DNA from: Williamsoniiplasma luminosum
Lineage (GTDB): Bacteria; Bacillota_I; Bacilli_A; Mycoplasmatales; Mycoplasmataceae
Direction: 5' to 3'
DNA: 64,000 bases
NCBI RefSeq assembly: GCF_002803985.1
Contig: NZ_CP024963.1
Span: 310,001 to 374,000 of the forward strand
Part shown: in pieces, positions 12,101 to 23,038 of the stretch
Layout: the number at the start of each line of letters is the position of its first letter
Position numbering within the stretch: position 1 is the first letter of the stretch
The notes under the pieces: generated by a model
Database searches by the model: none
Told to the model about the DNA's origin: nothing
Seen by the model: the letters and a program-made list of their open reading frames with translations, nothing else
Program-made: the position numbers and the translations under genes

Positions 12101-12756
12101 CATTCAGAAAAATGATTGATAACAACAATCCAATATATGTAACAAATTCCTTTTTCTCACAAAATAAAACCCCAATGCAACTTGAATATTTAACATTCCC
12201 GATTGCCAATTATGATAGTGGGACACCTGGCTCATCAATTAGTGATTATTTCAAAAATTCACATAGCAAAATAATCCAATATTTGAATAATATGGAATCA
12301 GATGTTTTATTATTTAATATAGTCACAAAAAGACTCGAAACCCTAACCCAACCTTTTGCTGGAATTATGAGAAATACGATTTTACTGACAACGGCAATTG
12401 CGGTCACAATTTCGATGATTATTACAATTCTGGCCTTATTGGAAAATAGAGAAACCATTTTACTTCTTAAAACCATGGGGTATAAAAGAAAAGAGGTTCT
12501 GAAATATTTAGTAAGTGGATATTTAATATCGGCCTTTTTAGCTTTGGCCACAAGTATTCTACTTTCATGAATTCTAATTAATATTGCTTCCACACTGATG
12601 ATTCAAAATCTCGATTTGGCAATTCCATTTGTTTGAAATCTCCCATTCATTTTGATTTGAGCAGGACTAATTATTGGGTTCTCATCTTTGGTGATTATTT
12701 CAATTATTATCTATACTAAAAAACAATTACCGCGAAATGCGTTAGCTGTTTTATAA
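9199..12756 (+). CDS. FtsX-type ABC transporter permease
   Basis: 1185 residues in one frame with many TGA-Trp codons. Hydrophobic segments lie at residues 17-45, three near 450-600 (including LALLFLIFFFISQQIILLQQ) and three or four at 1050-1180. This matches two FtsX/MacB permease domains, the second carrying the typical RETILLLKTMGYKRKEVLKYLVSG loop. Large extracytoplasmic domains lie between them. Such permeases usually work with an ABC ATPase in lipoprotein or peptide export, but no ATPase gene is adjacent. The ribosome site (AAAGG, 9184-9188) is weak. A terminator follows directly. Confidence 0.8.
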
Positions 12757-12777
12757 CCATTTTAAAAATGGTGTTTT
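12756..12777 (+). terminator. Permease gene terminator
   Basis: ACCATTTT (12756-12763) pairs with AAAATGGT, followed by GTTTTT. It begins at the last base of the permease stop codon. Confidence 0.65.
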
Positions 12778-12782
12778 TAAAA

Positions 12783-12791
12783 TGTTATAAT
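12783..12791 (+). promoter_or_regulatory. Extended -10 for the aminopeptidase gene
   Basis: TGTTATAAT (12783-12791) is a full extended -10 located 26 bp before the ATG at 12818. The -35 area is only a T-rich tract. Confidence 0.55.
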
Positions 12792-12817
12792 AAAAATCAA
12801 TGAAGGAGAAATTAAAA

Positions 12818-14167
12818 ATGATTAATTTAAATGCAAAACAAGAAGAAGTTACATTAGTAGCGGTAACCGAAACAAATCTTCCAAAATTTGTTTCAAAAGA
12901 AGATGCAAGCACGACTTTGATTAGTAGTGAGGCAAAAATTTACATGGTTTTAAACGCCAAAACCAATGATCGTCGTAAGCAATTAAAAAAAGCTTTCGCA
13001 AATTTTGTTGCAACAAATAAAGTGAATCTAAATATTGATTTAGATTCAATTATAGCAATTGCAAAAGATTTAGATCCAAAAATTGTGTTCAACACAATTT
13101 TTGAAACTATTGATTTTGTAAGTTTCAAATCGTTTTCTTTAAAAGAAAAACAAGAAGAAAGCAAAATTGTTTACAATCTTTTAACAAAACACGATTTCCA
13201 AAAAGAACATGCAATTGAAGTGATTAAAACTGAAATGACAAACTATGCCAGAGTTTTACAAGACACTCCACCAAACATTGGAACATCAGTTTACTTTGCT
13301 AAAAAAATTGTTGATGATGCGAAAAAAATTGCTGGAATCAATGCCAAAATTCTTGGAGTTAAAGAAGCTAAAGAATTGGGAATGGGATTATTCTTGGGTG
13401 TTAATGCTGGATCAAACGTTGAAGGACAAGTTGTGGTTTTAGAATACACAAGTGATGCCAAATTACCAAAAACAGCACTTGTTGGAAAAGGAATTACATT
13501 TGACTCTGGAGGTTATAATTTAAAACCAGCACAATTTATGGATGGTATGAAATTTGATATGTCTGGGGCAGCAATTATGTTAACAACTGTGATGGCTTTA
13601 GCAAAAGCTAAAGCCAAAGCAAATGTTGTTGCGATTGGAATGTTTACTGATAACCGTATTGGTGGAAACGCGACTTTAACTGAATCAGTTTTAACTTCAA
13701 TGAATGGTAAAACTGTTCAAATCGACAACACAGATGCTGAAGGAAGATTAGTTTTAGCTGATGGAATTACTTATGCAGTTCGTGAACAAAAAGCTGATCG
13801 TGTGATTGATTTAGCAACTCTAACTGGGGCAATTACCATTGCATTAGGTCATTGATTTACTGGAGCATTTTCAAAAAATGACGAACTATATGCTGAAGCT
13901 GAAAAAGCAGCTAAAGTTGCTGGTGAAGGTTTATGAAGATTACCATTGATTGATGAACATTTAGAAATGATGCAAAAAACTCCAATTGCTGATTTAACTA
14001 ATGCAGAAAAAGGCAGAGAAGCTGGTAGTTCAACTGCTGCTGCTTTCTTGAATGTGTTTGCTGAAGAAAAACCATTCCTTCATTTAGATATTGCCGGAAC
14101 TGCTGATCGTGATGGTCGTGGTAATGCAATCATGTTAAAAACATTATTTGAAATGTTAAATAAATAA
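12818..14167 (+). CDS. pepA: Leucyl aminopeptidase (M17)
   Basis: 449 residues. The M17 signature NTDAEGRLVLAD starts near residue 304, and metal-binding and active-site regions such as GKGITFDSGGYNLKP and DMSGAAIM are present. The enzyme removes N-terminal residues from peptides in the cytoplasm and feeds amino-acid recycling in an organism that imports peptides. The ATG at 12818 is chosen because GAAGGAGAA (12802-12810) is its ribosome site; the in-frame ATG at 12800 overlaps that site. It has its own promoter and terminator. Confidence 0.95.
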
Positions 14168-14196
14168 GCATTTATTAATTCAAAAATTTAATTAAT

Positions 14197-14234
14197 TCTC
14201 TCGAAAAACAAACCCGTTTTTCGAGAGATTTTTT
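14197..14234 (+). terminator. Aminopeptidase gene terminator
   Basis: TCTCTCGAAAAAC (14197-14209) pairs perfectly with GTTTTTCGAGAGA (14216-14228), followed by six Ts. Confidence 0.88.
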
Positions 14235-14303
14235 ATTTCATTGACCTTTAAAAAAGAAATAATGTTTTTGAGCGTCAAAACGATTTTTGTAAAAAAGAAA
14301 GCA

Positions 14304-14360
14304 TATAATATTTTTAAATAGTTATGACTTTTAACTGGTAAAACTAAATCTCATAACTAT
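14304..14360 (+). promoter_or_regulatory. Promoter and 5' UTR hairpin of a small gene
   Basis: TATAAT at 14304-14309 is a consensus -10. The predicted transcript then begins almost exactly with ATAGTTATGA (14318-14327), which pairs perfectly with TCATAACTAT (14351-14360). The right arm touches the ribosome site GAGAGGAGAG of the 37-residue ORF. A 10-bp stem linking the mRNA 5' end to the ribosome site is a plausible translation-control or mRNA-stability element. Confidence 0.5.
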
Positions 14361-14375
14361 GAGAGGAGAGAAAAA

Positions 14376-14489
14376 ATGTTAAACAATAGTGAGTCAAAAA
14401 TTTGTGGTTTATGCAAAAAAGTTCATGAAAAACATGAAACTAAATGTGCTAATTCAAACAAAACAACTGACGATAAAAAGAAACATTAA
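14376..14489 (+). CDS. 37-residue Cys/His peptide
   Basis: An ATG after AGAGGAGAGAAAAA starts a 37-codon frame ending in TAA. The peptide carries a compact C-x2-C-x3-H-x2-H-x3-C array (C10, C13, H17, H20, C24) followed by a Lys/Asp/Asn-rich tail ending in His. It has a consensus -10, a strong ribosome site, a structured 5' UTR and a downstream hairpin, so it is a well-equipped transcription unit although very short. A metal-binding mini-protein is the natural guess. I recognise no family. Confidence 0.65.
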   Translation: MLNNSESKICGLCKKVHEKHETKCANSNKTTDDKKKH

Positions 14490-14536
14490 CTAAATAATAC
14501 TAATCATATAATAATTTTTAATTAATAATTTTGTGG

Positions 14537-14584
14537 CTTAAACCAATCAATAAAGGTAAATTGACTGGTTTGAGCTGCTTTTTG
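14537..14584 (+). terminator. Hairpin after the small Cys/His gene
   Basis: CTTAAACCAATCAA (14537-14550) pairs with TTGACTGGTTTGAG (14561-14574) with one A/C mismatch, followed by GCTGCTTTTT. Confidence 0.6.
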
Positions 14585-14661
14585 TTATGCCCTAAATTTG
14601 TACCTTTTGACTATGATTGGGTTTTGTTTGATAAAATATATAAAATGAAGGAGGCAATATT

Positions 14662-15354
14662 ATGAAATTAGCAACATGAACTCTATACAATGCTAAAAAA
14701 ATGCGTAGTGTAGATGACAAGGTGATTTTGGAGGGGAGTTTTCCATTTTTATTAGTCAGGCCAGATCCGAATAAACCCAATCAACATTTGGGGTTAGGAA
14801 TTGAAGCAAAATATTTTGCTTCAATTGTTTCAGATTTGATTAATCGTGAAATGCCTAGTCAAATGCTTTACGATGTTTTCAAAAATAAATTAGGAATTGT
14901 TGAGACCAAGGATTTAGACGTTTTATCAGTCAAAAAACAATCTTGATCAGACAAACCAATCAATGCCTCAAACATTCAAAATTTGATCAATATTTTTAAC
15001 ATTTTAGTCAAAACTGAATCAATCAAGTTTGATTCAGAAGAATTTTCATCAATTGAAAAAATCAAAGCTGAACAAAAAGATCCATTTATGGAATTCAATA
15101 TTAAAACAATGCCGATGCAAAGAATTGTTAATGCAATCAATGTTGGCCTACCAGACTTTTACAAAAAATTAAAAGATTTAACTCAAGATATGCCAAATGA
15201 AACAAGAATAACCAAAGTGAATTCTTTTTCAATTTTACAAACTAATTTAATTCTTTTTTTTGAAGAAGCAACTAAACGAATGGAACAATTGATTCAGGAA
15301 CAAAATAAAATAATTGATGAATTAGAAAAGAAGGATAAAAATGATAAAAAATAG
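14662..15354 (+). CDS. Unknown protein, 230 aa, first gene of pepF operon
   Basis: The ATG follows GAAGGAGGCAATATT, a strong ribosome site. The protein begins MKLATWTLYNAKKM, has a mixed alpha/beta N-terminal part (VILEGSFPFLLVRPDPN) and ends in a charged coiled-coil-like helix (residues about 195-230, rich in Glu and Lys). No signal peptide or membrane segment is seen. It overlaps the next gene by 14 bp and is therefore in one operon with the DsbA-like protein and oligoendopeptidase F. No family recognised. Confidence 0.75.
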
Positions 15355-15964
15355 AATACAGTTATGAATAGATTTTAATTCTCCCCTTGCCTATTTGATG
15401 TTTAAAAACCTCAACAAAGCACTTTTAAGTTTAAAGAATAAAAAATTTGAGGTTGAATATAAAACCTTTCAAGTTGACCCAGATTTTGATAATACCAAAG
15501 ATTATGAAATTTCACGTTTTCAAAATAATGTGGAAAATGCTAAAAAAGTTTTAGAAAAACCAAAGATTAAAACAATGCTTAAAACCCATGCGATTCATAT
15601 AAATTTTGATGATATTAAACCAGCCAACACATTAGAAGCGCATCGATTAATGCACGCTTATAAAGATAATGAATTTCAAACAGACATTATTAATGTCATT
15701 TTTCTCGCCAACTTTATTCATGGTTTAGATATTTCCGAAGTTCAAACACTTATTAAAATCACAGCTCAAATTGATGATATCAATCCTAGAACCATTAGAA
15801 ATATGTATGGGACTAATAAATTTCTGAGTGATATTACAGCGGATGAATCATTGGCAATTGAACACGATATTGAACAAGTTCCTTATATAATTTTTCCAAA
15901 CGAAACAGCGGTTCAAGGGATTCTATCAGTTCAAGAAATCATCAAAGAATTAGAGAATTTATAA
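15341..15964 (+). CDS. DsbA-like thioredoxin-fold protein without CxxC
   Basis: 207 residues. The N-terminus IQLWIDFNSPLAYLMFKNL matches the first strand and active-site turn of the DsbA/FrnE/kappa-GST family, but the CxxC position reads SPLA and the protein has no Cys there. The C-terminal EQVPYIIFPNETAVQGILSVQEI is the cis-Pro region and final strand of this fold. Loss of both cysteines argues against dithiol oxidation; a chaperone, adaptor or GST-like role is more likely. In Bacillus the DsbA-like adaptor SpxH (YjbH) is also encoded near pepF, which may be relevant. It overlaps its neighbours by 14 bp and 1 bp. Confidence 0.7.
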
Positions 15965-17757
15965 TGAAAAGAAAAGAAGCTACCCAAGAATATAAATGAG
16001 ATTTTAGTCACTTATACAAGAACCACGATGAATGAAAAAAAGACTTAAATTTGCTTGTGGATAAAACCCAAAAATATCAAGATTTTAAAAACAAATTAAA
16101 TCAAAAAGAAGTTTTCTTTGAATACTTAAGATTAGAAGAAGAGCTTGATTTTTTGGTAAATAAAATGAGTATTTATCTGCATTATGCAGATACTGATGCA
16201 ACTGACCAAAGCTTTCAAGAACTTGAAGGATTGATCGCTCATGAATATCAAAAAATTTCTGTTGCAACATCTTTTATTGCCCCAGAATTTAAAGAAATTG
16301 GTGAAACAACAATTATGAACTTTTTAAATTCTGATCCAAAATATTATCCACATATTTATGGCTTTAAGAAATTTTTTGAAGAAGCTAAACACTTATTGAA
16401 TGCTCATGATGAAGAGTTATTATCAAAAGTCGGTCGAAGTATGGGGGCAGTGCACCCGATTTATGATAGTTTAAGCACTGCTGATAAACATGATGAAAAA
16501 ATTGTTTACAAAGGCAAAAAACAAATTCTAACACAAAGTTTGCTGACTGAAATTTATGAAGATACTGACCCAATTCAAGACCAACAATTAAGAATTAAAG
16601 CTTCGAAATTATATAGTAAAAATTATGTTGATCGCAAGCATTCATTCACAGCAATTTATGAAGGAATTTTACAAGGCAGTGTTGAAGACGTGCAATTAAG
16701 AGGGTATGAGTCGACTTTGCAAGCGAGTTTAAGTGGAGATTCTGTCCCAGTTGATATTTACTTAAAATTACTAGAAATTGGAAAAAAATATAATCAACCT
16801 TTTAAAAATTATTTCCAGTTAGTTAAAAATTATTTCCAATTGGAAAAATTTTATGTGACTGATCGTTCATTGAAACTGGTTGAAGATTACAAAAGCAACT
16901 TTAGTGTTGAACAAGCAAAAGTGATCATTAAAGAAGCGTTATCAATCATGGGAAAAGATTATCTTCAAGCCTTAGAAGTTGCTTGATCAAATAATAAAAT
17001 TGATTATTATGAAGATACTAATAAGCGCCATGGTGCTTATTCATCTGGGGGTTCTGGATTAGATCCAATAATTTTGATGAATTGAGATGATAAGTTAGGT
17101 TCAGTGAATACATTAGCACATGAAATTGGGCACTCTGTGCACACGATTTTTGCAGACCAAAATCAACCTTACCCGTTAAATGATTATCCAATTATTTTAG
17201 CTGAAGTGGCATCAACGATTAATGAACATTTATTGTTTGATTACATGTTTAAAAACGCCAAAAATAGACAAGAAAAAATTTATTTATTACAACACCGAAT
17301 TCAAGATCTTTTAGGAACATTCACAACGCAAATTCAATATTCCGCTTTTGAATATCAAGCTCATAAACTGGTGGAAAATGGCCAACCATTAACAGCTGAT
17401 ATTTTAGGAAAACTATTTGTTAAAACCCAACAAGAATATGGTCATGATGTGTTTGATCAAAAACCCAATTCCAAAGGAATTGGTTATGGATGACCTTATA
17501 TTTCGCATTTTTTCCATTCTCCGTATTATGTTTATAAATATGCGATTGATGTTGTTGCCAGTTACAAATTATATACAGATATTAAATCTGGAAACATCGA
17601 AACAACCTTGAACTTTTTAAAGGCTGGAGGGCATAAAGAACCAATGAAAATTATGTATGATTCAGGCATTGATTTCACCAAAGAAGAAACATACTTACCT
17701 TTAATCCGAGCTTTAGAAGAACACATTGAAGAGTTAACAATCTTGCTCAAAAAATAG
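15964..17757 (+). CDS. pepF: Oligoendopeptidase F (M3 family)
   Basis: 597 residues, the usual PepF length. The zinc motif HEIGH is at residues 386-390 (LAHEIGHSVHTIF), with the third ligand Glu in the downstream ILAEVASTINEH. The C-terminus contains SHFFHSPYYVYKYAI, also typical of M3B. The enzyme cuts imported oligopeptides of moderate length inside the cell. Its ATG shares one base with the stop of the DsbA-like gene (TAATG), so translation is coupled. A bidirectional terminator follows. Confidence 0.95.
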
Positions 17758-17765
17758 CTTATTTA

Positions 17766-17794
17766 AAATGCAAACCACTTGGTTTGCATTTTTC
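17766..17794. terminator. Bidirectional terminator between pepF and HAD gene
   Basis: AAATGCAAACC (17766-17776) and GGTTTGCATTT (17781-17791) form a stem with A and T runs on both sides. The two convergent genes end at 17757 (+) and 17797 (-). Confidence 0.8.
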
Positions 17795-17796
17795 AA

Positions 17797-18675
17797 TTAG
17801 TATTCTTCACCTTTTAATAAACGTTGAATGTAGTCCCCGACTCCACCATCATCATTGGTTTTGTGAGTAATTCCGTTGGCGATAAATTTTAAAGTTGAAG
17901 CCCCGTTTTGCATCGCGATTCCAACCCCGACTTTTCTTAACATTTCAAAGTCATTCAATTGATCTCCAAAAGCAATTACATCACGAATGTCTTTATTATA
18001 ATATTGAGCCAAAATTTCAGCGGCAAATCCTTTATCAACATTTTTATTAGTTAAGGTAATAATTGGTTCTTTATCAACTGATTTAATTCCATATAAAACA
18101 TCACTTTGAATTTTAACTGCATCTTGGAATTTAGCTAAACTTCGAATCACGCGATGGAGGTATTTTTCTCCTTTTAATTTTAAAACAATATTTGTTGAAG
18201 ATCCCTTTCAAAATTCTCAAGGGTTTCCCACAATTAAACTATCAATGCCGATTTCTTCAATTTCGTTGAGATGGAAAAAGTTTTCTAGATTTTCATCTTT
18301 TTTTCAAATTAAAACTCTATCATAACTTTCAAGCATGATGTTTTCAATTGATTTATTAATTGTTTCGTCATTTAAAATTTCCATAATAATTTCATAATTA
18401 ATCGGAAAAACAAGACGTTTAAATTCTCTTTTAATTGGATCAGAAATATGAGCTCCATCAAAATTAGTTAATAATGTATTGAGTTTTAATTCATTATAAT
18501 ATTGGATGGCTGCACGAACAGGTCTTCCTGTGACAATACAAACAATATGCCCTTCTTCTTGAGCTTTAATTAAAGCTTGTTTGGTTTTGGGATGTAATGT
18601 TTTTCCATCGTTTTTTAAGGCAGTCCCATCCAAGTCAACCAAAATTAATCTCTTTTTTGTTGAATCAATCTTCAT
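17797..18675 (-). CDS. Cof-type HAD-IIB phosphatase
   Basis: 292 residues. The N-terminal nucleophile motif is VDLDGTAL (D14, D16), motif II is in VTGRP, and the C-terminal motif is GDQLNDFEMLRKVG. This is the layout of Cof/YidA-type HAD phosphatases, which act on sugar phosphates and similar small substrates; the exact substrate is unknown. AGGAG precedes the ATG by a normal distance. The promoter region (18755-18792) holds a TATAAT and a 24-bp palindrome. Confidence 0.9.
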
Positions 18676-18754
18676 AAATTCTCCTCACTAAAAATTTATC
18701 TTCATAAATTTAGGTATCAAAATATTATTGTTAAATAATAGTAGCAATATAAAA

Positions 18755-18792
18755 ATTATACTAAAACTTTCACATTTTTTAAAAAATGTGAA
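18755..18792 (-). promoter_or_regulatory. HAD gene promoter overlapped by a 24-bp palindrome
   Basis: On the minus strand TATAAT lies at 18755-18760, and its -35 region would fall at about 18778-18783. That position is the centre of a perfect palindrome at 18769-18792 (TTCACATTTTTT on one arm and its exact complement on the other). The palindrome sits in the divergent region between the HAD gene and alaS and could be an operator or a hairpin. Confidence 0.45.
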
Positions 18793-18896
18793 AAAACTGC
18801 CTAGTTTATAAAATTATTAACATTTATGTTCAATGATTTGAAAGACAAATAAGGTAAAATATTACTTAATATACACAATAATTTTAAAGGAGAAAA

Positions 18897-21584
18897 ATGA
18901 AAAAATTATCATCAAATGAAATTAGAAAAATGTGAGTTGACTTCTTTCAAGCCAAAGAACATCATTTTTTAGCCCCGGTTTCCTTAATTCCGGTTGAAGA
19001 CCCATCATTGCTATGAATTAATTCCGGAGTAGCAACTTTGAAACCATATTTTGATGGACGTAAAACTCCTCCATCACCACGTCTAACTAATTCTCAAAAA
19101 GCCATCCGAACAAATGACATTGAAAATGTCGGGGTGACTGCTCGTCACCAAACTTTGTTTGAAATGCTTGGTAATTTTTCAATTGGTGATTATTTTAAAA
19201 AAGAAGCAATTGAATTTGGTTGAGAATTATTAACTAGTAAAGATTGATTTGATTTAGATCCAGAAAAACTATACATCACTGTTTTTAATGAAGATGAAGA
19301 AGCTTACAAGATTTGAACTGAAATCATCGGGATTAAACCTGATCATATTTTCCCTGGGGGAAGAGATACTAATTTTTGAGATGTTGGACAAGGACCATGT
19401 GGACCAAACACAGAAATTTTTTATGACCGTGGAGTCAAATGAGATCCACAAAATCTTGGCACTAAATTGTTAAGTGAAGATATTGAAAACGATCGTTATA
19501 TCGAAATTTGAAACATTGTTTTTTCTCAATTTAATAATGATGGGAATAATAACTATACTGAATTGCCAAGAAAAAATATTGATACTGGTGCTGGTTTAGA
19601 GCGCATTGTGTCAATTTTTCAAGATACACCAACTAACTTTGAAACCGACATTTTCTTTCCAACAATTAAGGCAATTGAAAAATTGACTAAGCATAATTTT
19701 CAATATTCAATTGAAAATTATGACAATCCAAACCCCAAACAAACAAGAATTAATACTGCTTTTAAAGTAATCGCTGACCACATTAGAGCAATTAGTTTTG
19801 CGATTGCAGATGGGGTGTTTCCAGGAAATAAAGATCGTGGATATATTATCCGTCGTTTAATTCGTCGTAGTTCAATTTATGGAAAAGAATTAGGAATTAA
19901 CAATGCTTTTTTATATCAACTAGTTGATGAAGTGATTAAAAGTATGGGTGAATTTTATCCATATTTAATGAATAAAAAACCAATTATTGTCGAAACAATT
20001 AAGAATGAAGAGAACAAGTTTTTACAAACCTTGTCTAAAGGTTATGAATTGCTAGAAGAAATGATTCAAAAAGAAGGCAAAGTGAGCGCTGCTAATGCAA
20101 TGCTCTTGTTTGAATCATTTGGGTTTCCGATTGAACAAACAATCGAACTTGCTCAAAATAGTCAGGTGGCAGTTGATTTAGAAGGGTTTAATAATTTATT
20201 AAATCAAGCCAAAGATAAAGCTAGAAATGCTCGTAAAGAAGTTCAAGCATGAGATAAACAAAATGAACTATTTACCAAAATGGATGTTAAATCAAAATTC
20301 ACTGGTTGAGAAGAATTAACTCACAAAAATGCTAAAATTATTTTTATGTTTGTTGATGAAAAAGAAGTTGAAGAATTGACTGATACAACTGGATATTTAA
20401 TTTTGGATCAAACACCATTTTATGCTGAAAAAGGTGGACAAGCAGCTGATCATGGAATCATTCAAGGCTTAAAAGGAGTTGGGACGGTTGATGATGTTCA
20501 ACAAGGACCACAAGGTCAAAATATTCACCGTGTAACTGTTGAAGGAACATTAAGCATCAATGATTTGGTTGATGCAAGTGTGGATAAAAATAAACGTGTT
20601 TACACAATGAAAAACCACTCTGGAACCCATATGGTGCACTCTGCTTTAAGAGCAGTTTTGGGGGATTTGGTAATGCAATCAGGATCATATAATGATGAAC
20701 ATGGTTTGCGTATGGACTTTACTTTTAATCGTAATATTACACCTGAAGAGTTACATCAAACTCAAGTTTTAGTTAATCAAAAAATCAAAGAAGCAATTAA
20801 ACGTGAAGTGCATTTTGTGAGCATGCAAGAAGCTGTTGAAAAACATCATGCTTTAGCCTTTTTTGCTGAAAAATATGATGAAATTGTCAGAGTTGTTCAA
20901 TTCGGTGATTTTTCATCAGAACTTTGTGGAGGAACACATGTTGACAGCACCAGTGATATTGAAGATTTTGTGATCACAGGAATTGAATCTAAAGGAAGCG
21001 GATTATTTCGTATTAAATGTTTAACTTCTTTTGTTGGAGTGCAAAATTATTATGATGAAATTTGAAATGAACAACTTGCAACTGCTCAAATTAACATGGA
21101 CAAATATGAGCAATTAAAACCAATTCAAAGTTCGCCCAAAATTGAAAAAATGTTTAATGAAATTAAACATTTTAAAATGACCAGAGACAATGTTCAAGAG
21201 TTAAAAATACTTGGTCAAGAATTCCAACTTGAAGTTTATTTATTTGAAAAACAAGTTGCTCTAAAAAATACTAACGCTAAATTAAATGCTTATAAAAACT
21301 TAAAACCAAGTTTGAATGATCAAGGAGTTAATCAAATTAAGATTAATGCCAATGATTTAAACATGCAAGAATTAAAAATTCTAGCTGATGAATTAAGAAA
21401 CACTTTTGATGATGTAATCGTCATTTTATTGAGTGAATCTGATCAAGGTAATTTCATTGTGGTTGCAGTTAGTGAAAAATTACAAGGGCAATATCCAGCC
21501 ATTGAAGTGTTCAAAAACATGCCAGGAATTAGAACCAAAGGTGGAGGAAATCACAATCTTGCCCAAGGTAAATTTGAGAAATAG
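18897..21584 (+). CDS. alaS: Alanyl-tRNA synthetase
   Basis: 895 residues, full length. The class II catalytic core is at the N-terminus ([42 protein letters not shown]). The editing domain shows HSGTH (H574, H578) and CGGTH (C677, H681), the four metal ligands that clear mischarged Ser and Gly. The C-terminal oligomerisation domain ends with [17 protein letters not shown]. An AAAGGAG ribosome site precedes the ATG. TAAAAT near 18855 is a possible -10. Co-transcription with the next gene is likely. Confidence 0.97.
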
Positions 21585-21622
21585 ACAATGTTTGATTTGT
21601 CTTAAATAAAGAAAGGAGAAGC

Positions 21623-22609
21623 ATGCTGTATATTGGAGAACAAGCGATTTTAGTTGAAGTTCAAAAGCATGCTTCGACTTTTTTAATTGGTGATGAAACT
21701 TTTGATTTGTTACCAAACAAAATCGAAAATGCGATTTTAAGTAGTGCAAATTGAAATCGAGCTTTAAAATACAAAAATGCTGATCGCCCTGCTTTTACAT
21801 TAATTGGATACTTTATGATTCGTTTTGAAATTTATTTAAGTGACAATAAAATTATTTGTTTATCTAAAAATAGTTTTGAACAAAAAATCTTAAATCAAAG
21901 CAAATTTCAAAACGAATTTTTACAAGAAATCTTTGATTTTCGTAATCGTAATTTAAAACACTTTAAAGTTAAATCACTTCCAAACGATGTTGAAGAATTA
22001 AATATTATTGAAAAAATTGATGTCAATTTAAACCATGTTTGAATGGGGGAAAATTATAAACCAGATAAAACTAAATATAAAGTTTATTTCAAAACTGGTA
22101 AATTTAGTTTTGAACAAAATTTTCGAAATCAATCGATTTATAGTTTTGAAAATGAAAATTTTCAAAACTGAGATTTAATCGATTTTAAAACTGGAATGTT
22201 CTATTTACAAGGGGAATTTAATTTAAATATTTCAGTGAATTTAACTTTTGAAAAAGAAGATAAAATTCTGGCTCAAGAAATCATGAATCAATTAGTTGCA
22301 GAAATTAATGCCAGCGAAGATTTTACACCCGAAACCAAACCATGACATTTATATAATGTGACTAGAAATGAAGAAATTATTGTTGAAACTTTCAAAAAAT
22401 ATGCAAATAGTTTTGAATATTTAGACTTAATGGACTATTTAAATCAACTCTTTAAATCAATGAAAATCAATTTTTTTCCAACGATTTTCGCTAATCAAGC
22501 AATCCAAAAAATTCTTTTCAAAATTGCTCAAACTGATAAAAGTAAAATCGATTTGGAAAATAATATTCAACGTTTTGACTCTACACTTAAACCAAAGTTC
22601 GAGATTTAA
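21623..22609 (+). CDS. Unknown protein, 328 aa, downstream of alaS
   Basis: The ATG follows GAAAGGAGAAGC, a strong site, and lies 38 bp after the alaS stop. The N-terminus (MLYIGEQAILVEVQKHASTFLIGDETFDLLPNK) is beta-rich, and the rest alternates Phe/Asn/Lys-rich strands and helices. No signal peptide or membrane segment was found. A strong bidirectional terminator follows. I recognise no family; its position suggests a housekeeping unit with alaS. Confidence 0.75.
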
Positions 22610-22650
22610 ACTCGCATATTTTTTAATCAAAAACTATTACTAAAAATTAA

Positions 22651-22694
22651 AAAAGCTATGAACAAATTCGCAACATTTGTTCATAGCTTTTTAT
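22651..22694. terminator. Bidirectional terminator
   Basis: AAAAGCTATGAACAAAT (22651-22667) pairs perfectly with ATTTGTTCATAGCTTTT (22675-22691), with A and T tracts outside. It separates the plus-strand alaS unit from the minus-strand lipoprotein locus. Confidence 0.88.
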
Positions 22695-22710
22695 CTAGAA
22701 ATTATATATT

Positions 22711-22881
22711 TTAATTATGTTTCTCCCCATGTTCTATACGAAAATTAGAATCAACACAATATCTAATAACGTTACCATTATTTGTGATATATGTTTTCTT
22801 TTTAAAATATTTCATTTTTGCTTTAAAATTTTGATACTCTTCTTCGGTTTCAAAATCTACTGTAATTCTTTTAATGATCAT
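22711..22881 (-). CDS. Small RHH-like protein, copy 1 (56 aa)
   Basis: This diverged member of a three-copy family in this window is 56 residues long. It begins MIIKRITVDF (one strand), then a charged helix (TEEEYQNFKAKMKYFKKK), then TNNGNVIRYCVD, which resembles the second helix of ribbon-helix-helix (CopG/Arc) DNA-binding proteins. The C-terminus differs from the other two copies. Its ribosome site AAAGGAG is preceded by ATACCCAA, a string shared by all three copies. It lies 157 bp downstream of lipoprotein 1 and ends before a terminator. The RHH call is by pattern only. Confidence 0.65.
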   Translation of the reverse strand: MIIKRITVDFETEEEYQNFKAKMKYFKKKTYITNNGNVIRYCVDSNFRIEHGEKHN

Positions 22882-23038
22882 AAAACTTGCTCCTTTGGGT
22901 ATTTTGTATTAAAGTTAATAATAGTTTATTTTTTACTGTAAATAATAAATATTACAGAGTTTAGTTTTGAGGTTATTTATACTTTTTATTTGGGTAATTA
23001 TTTCAAATTTCAGTCTTCTTGATTTATATTAATTATTT

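Noticed and set aside
11229-12593. Minus-strand ORFs of 68 and 115 residues within the permease gene
   Set aside because: They are shadows of the long FtsX-type frame and lack ribosome sites.
9199-12756. Two or more separate permease genes
   Set aside because: All pieces are in one frame joined by TGA-Trp codons, with no internal ribosome site or stop.
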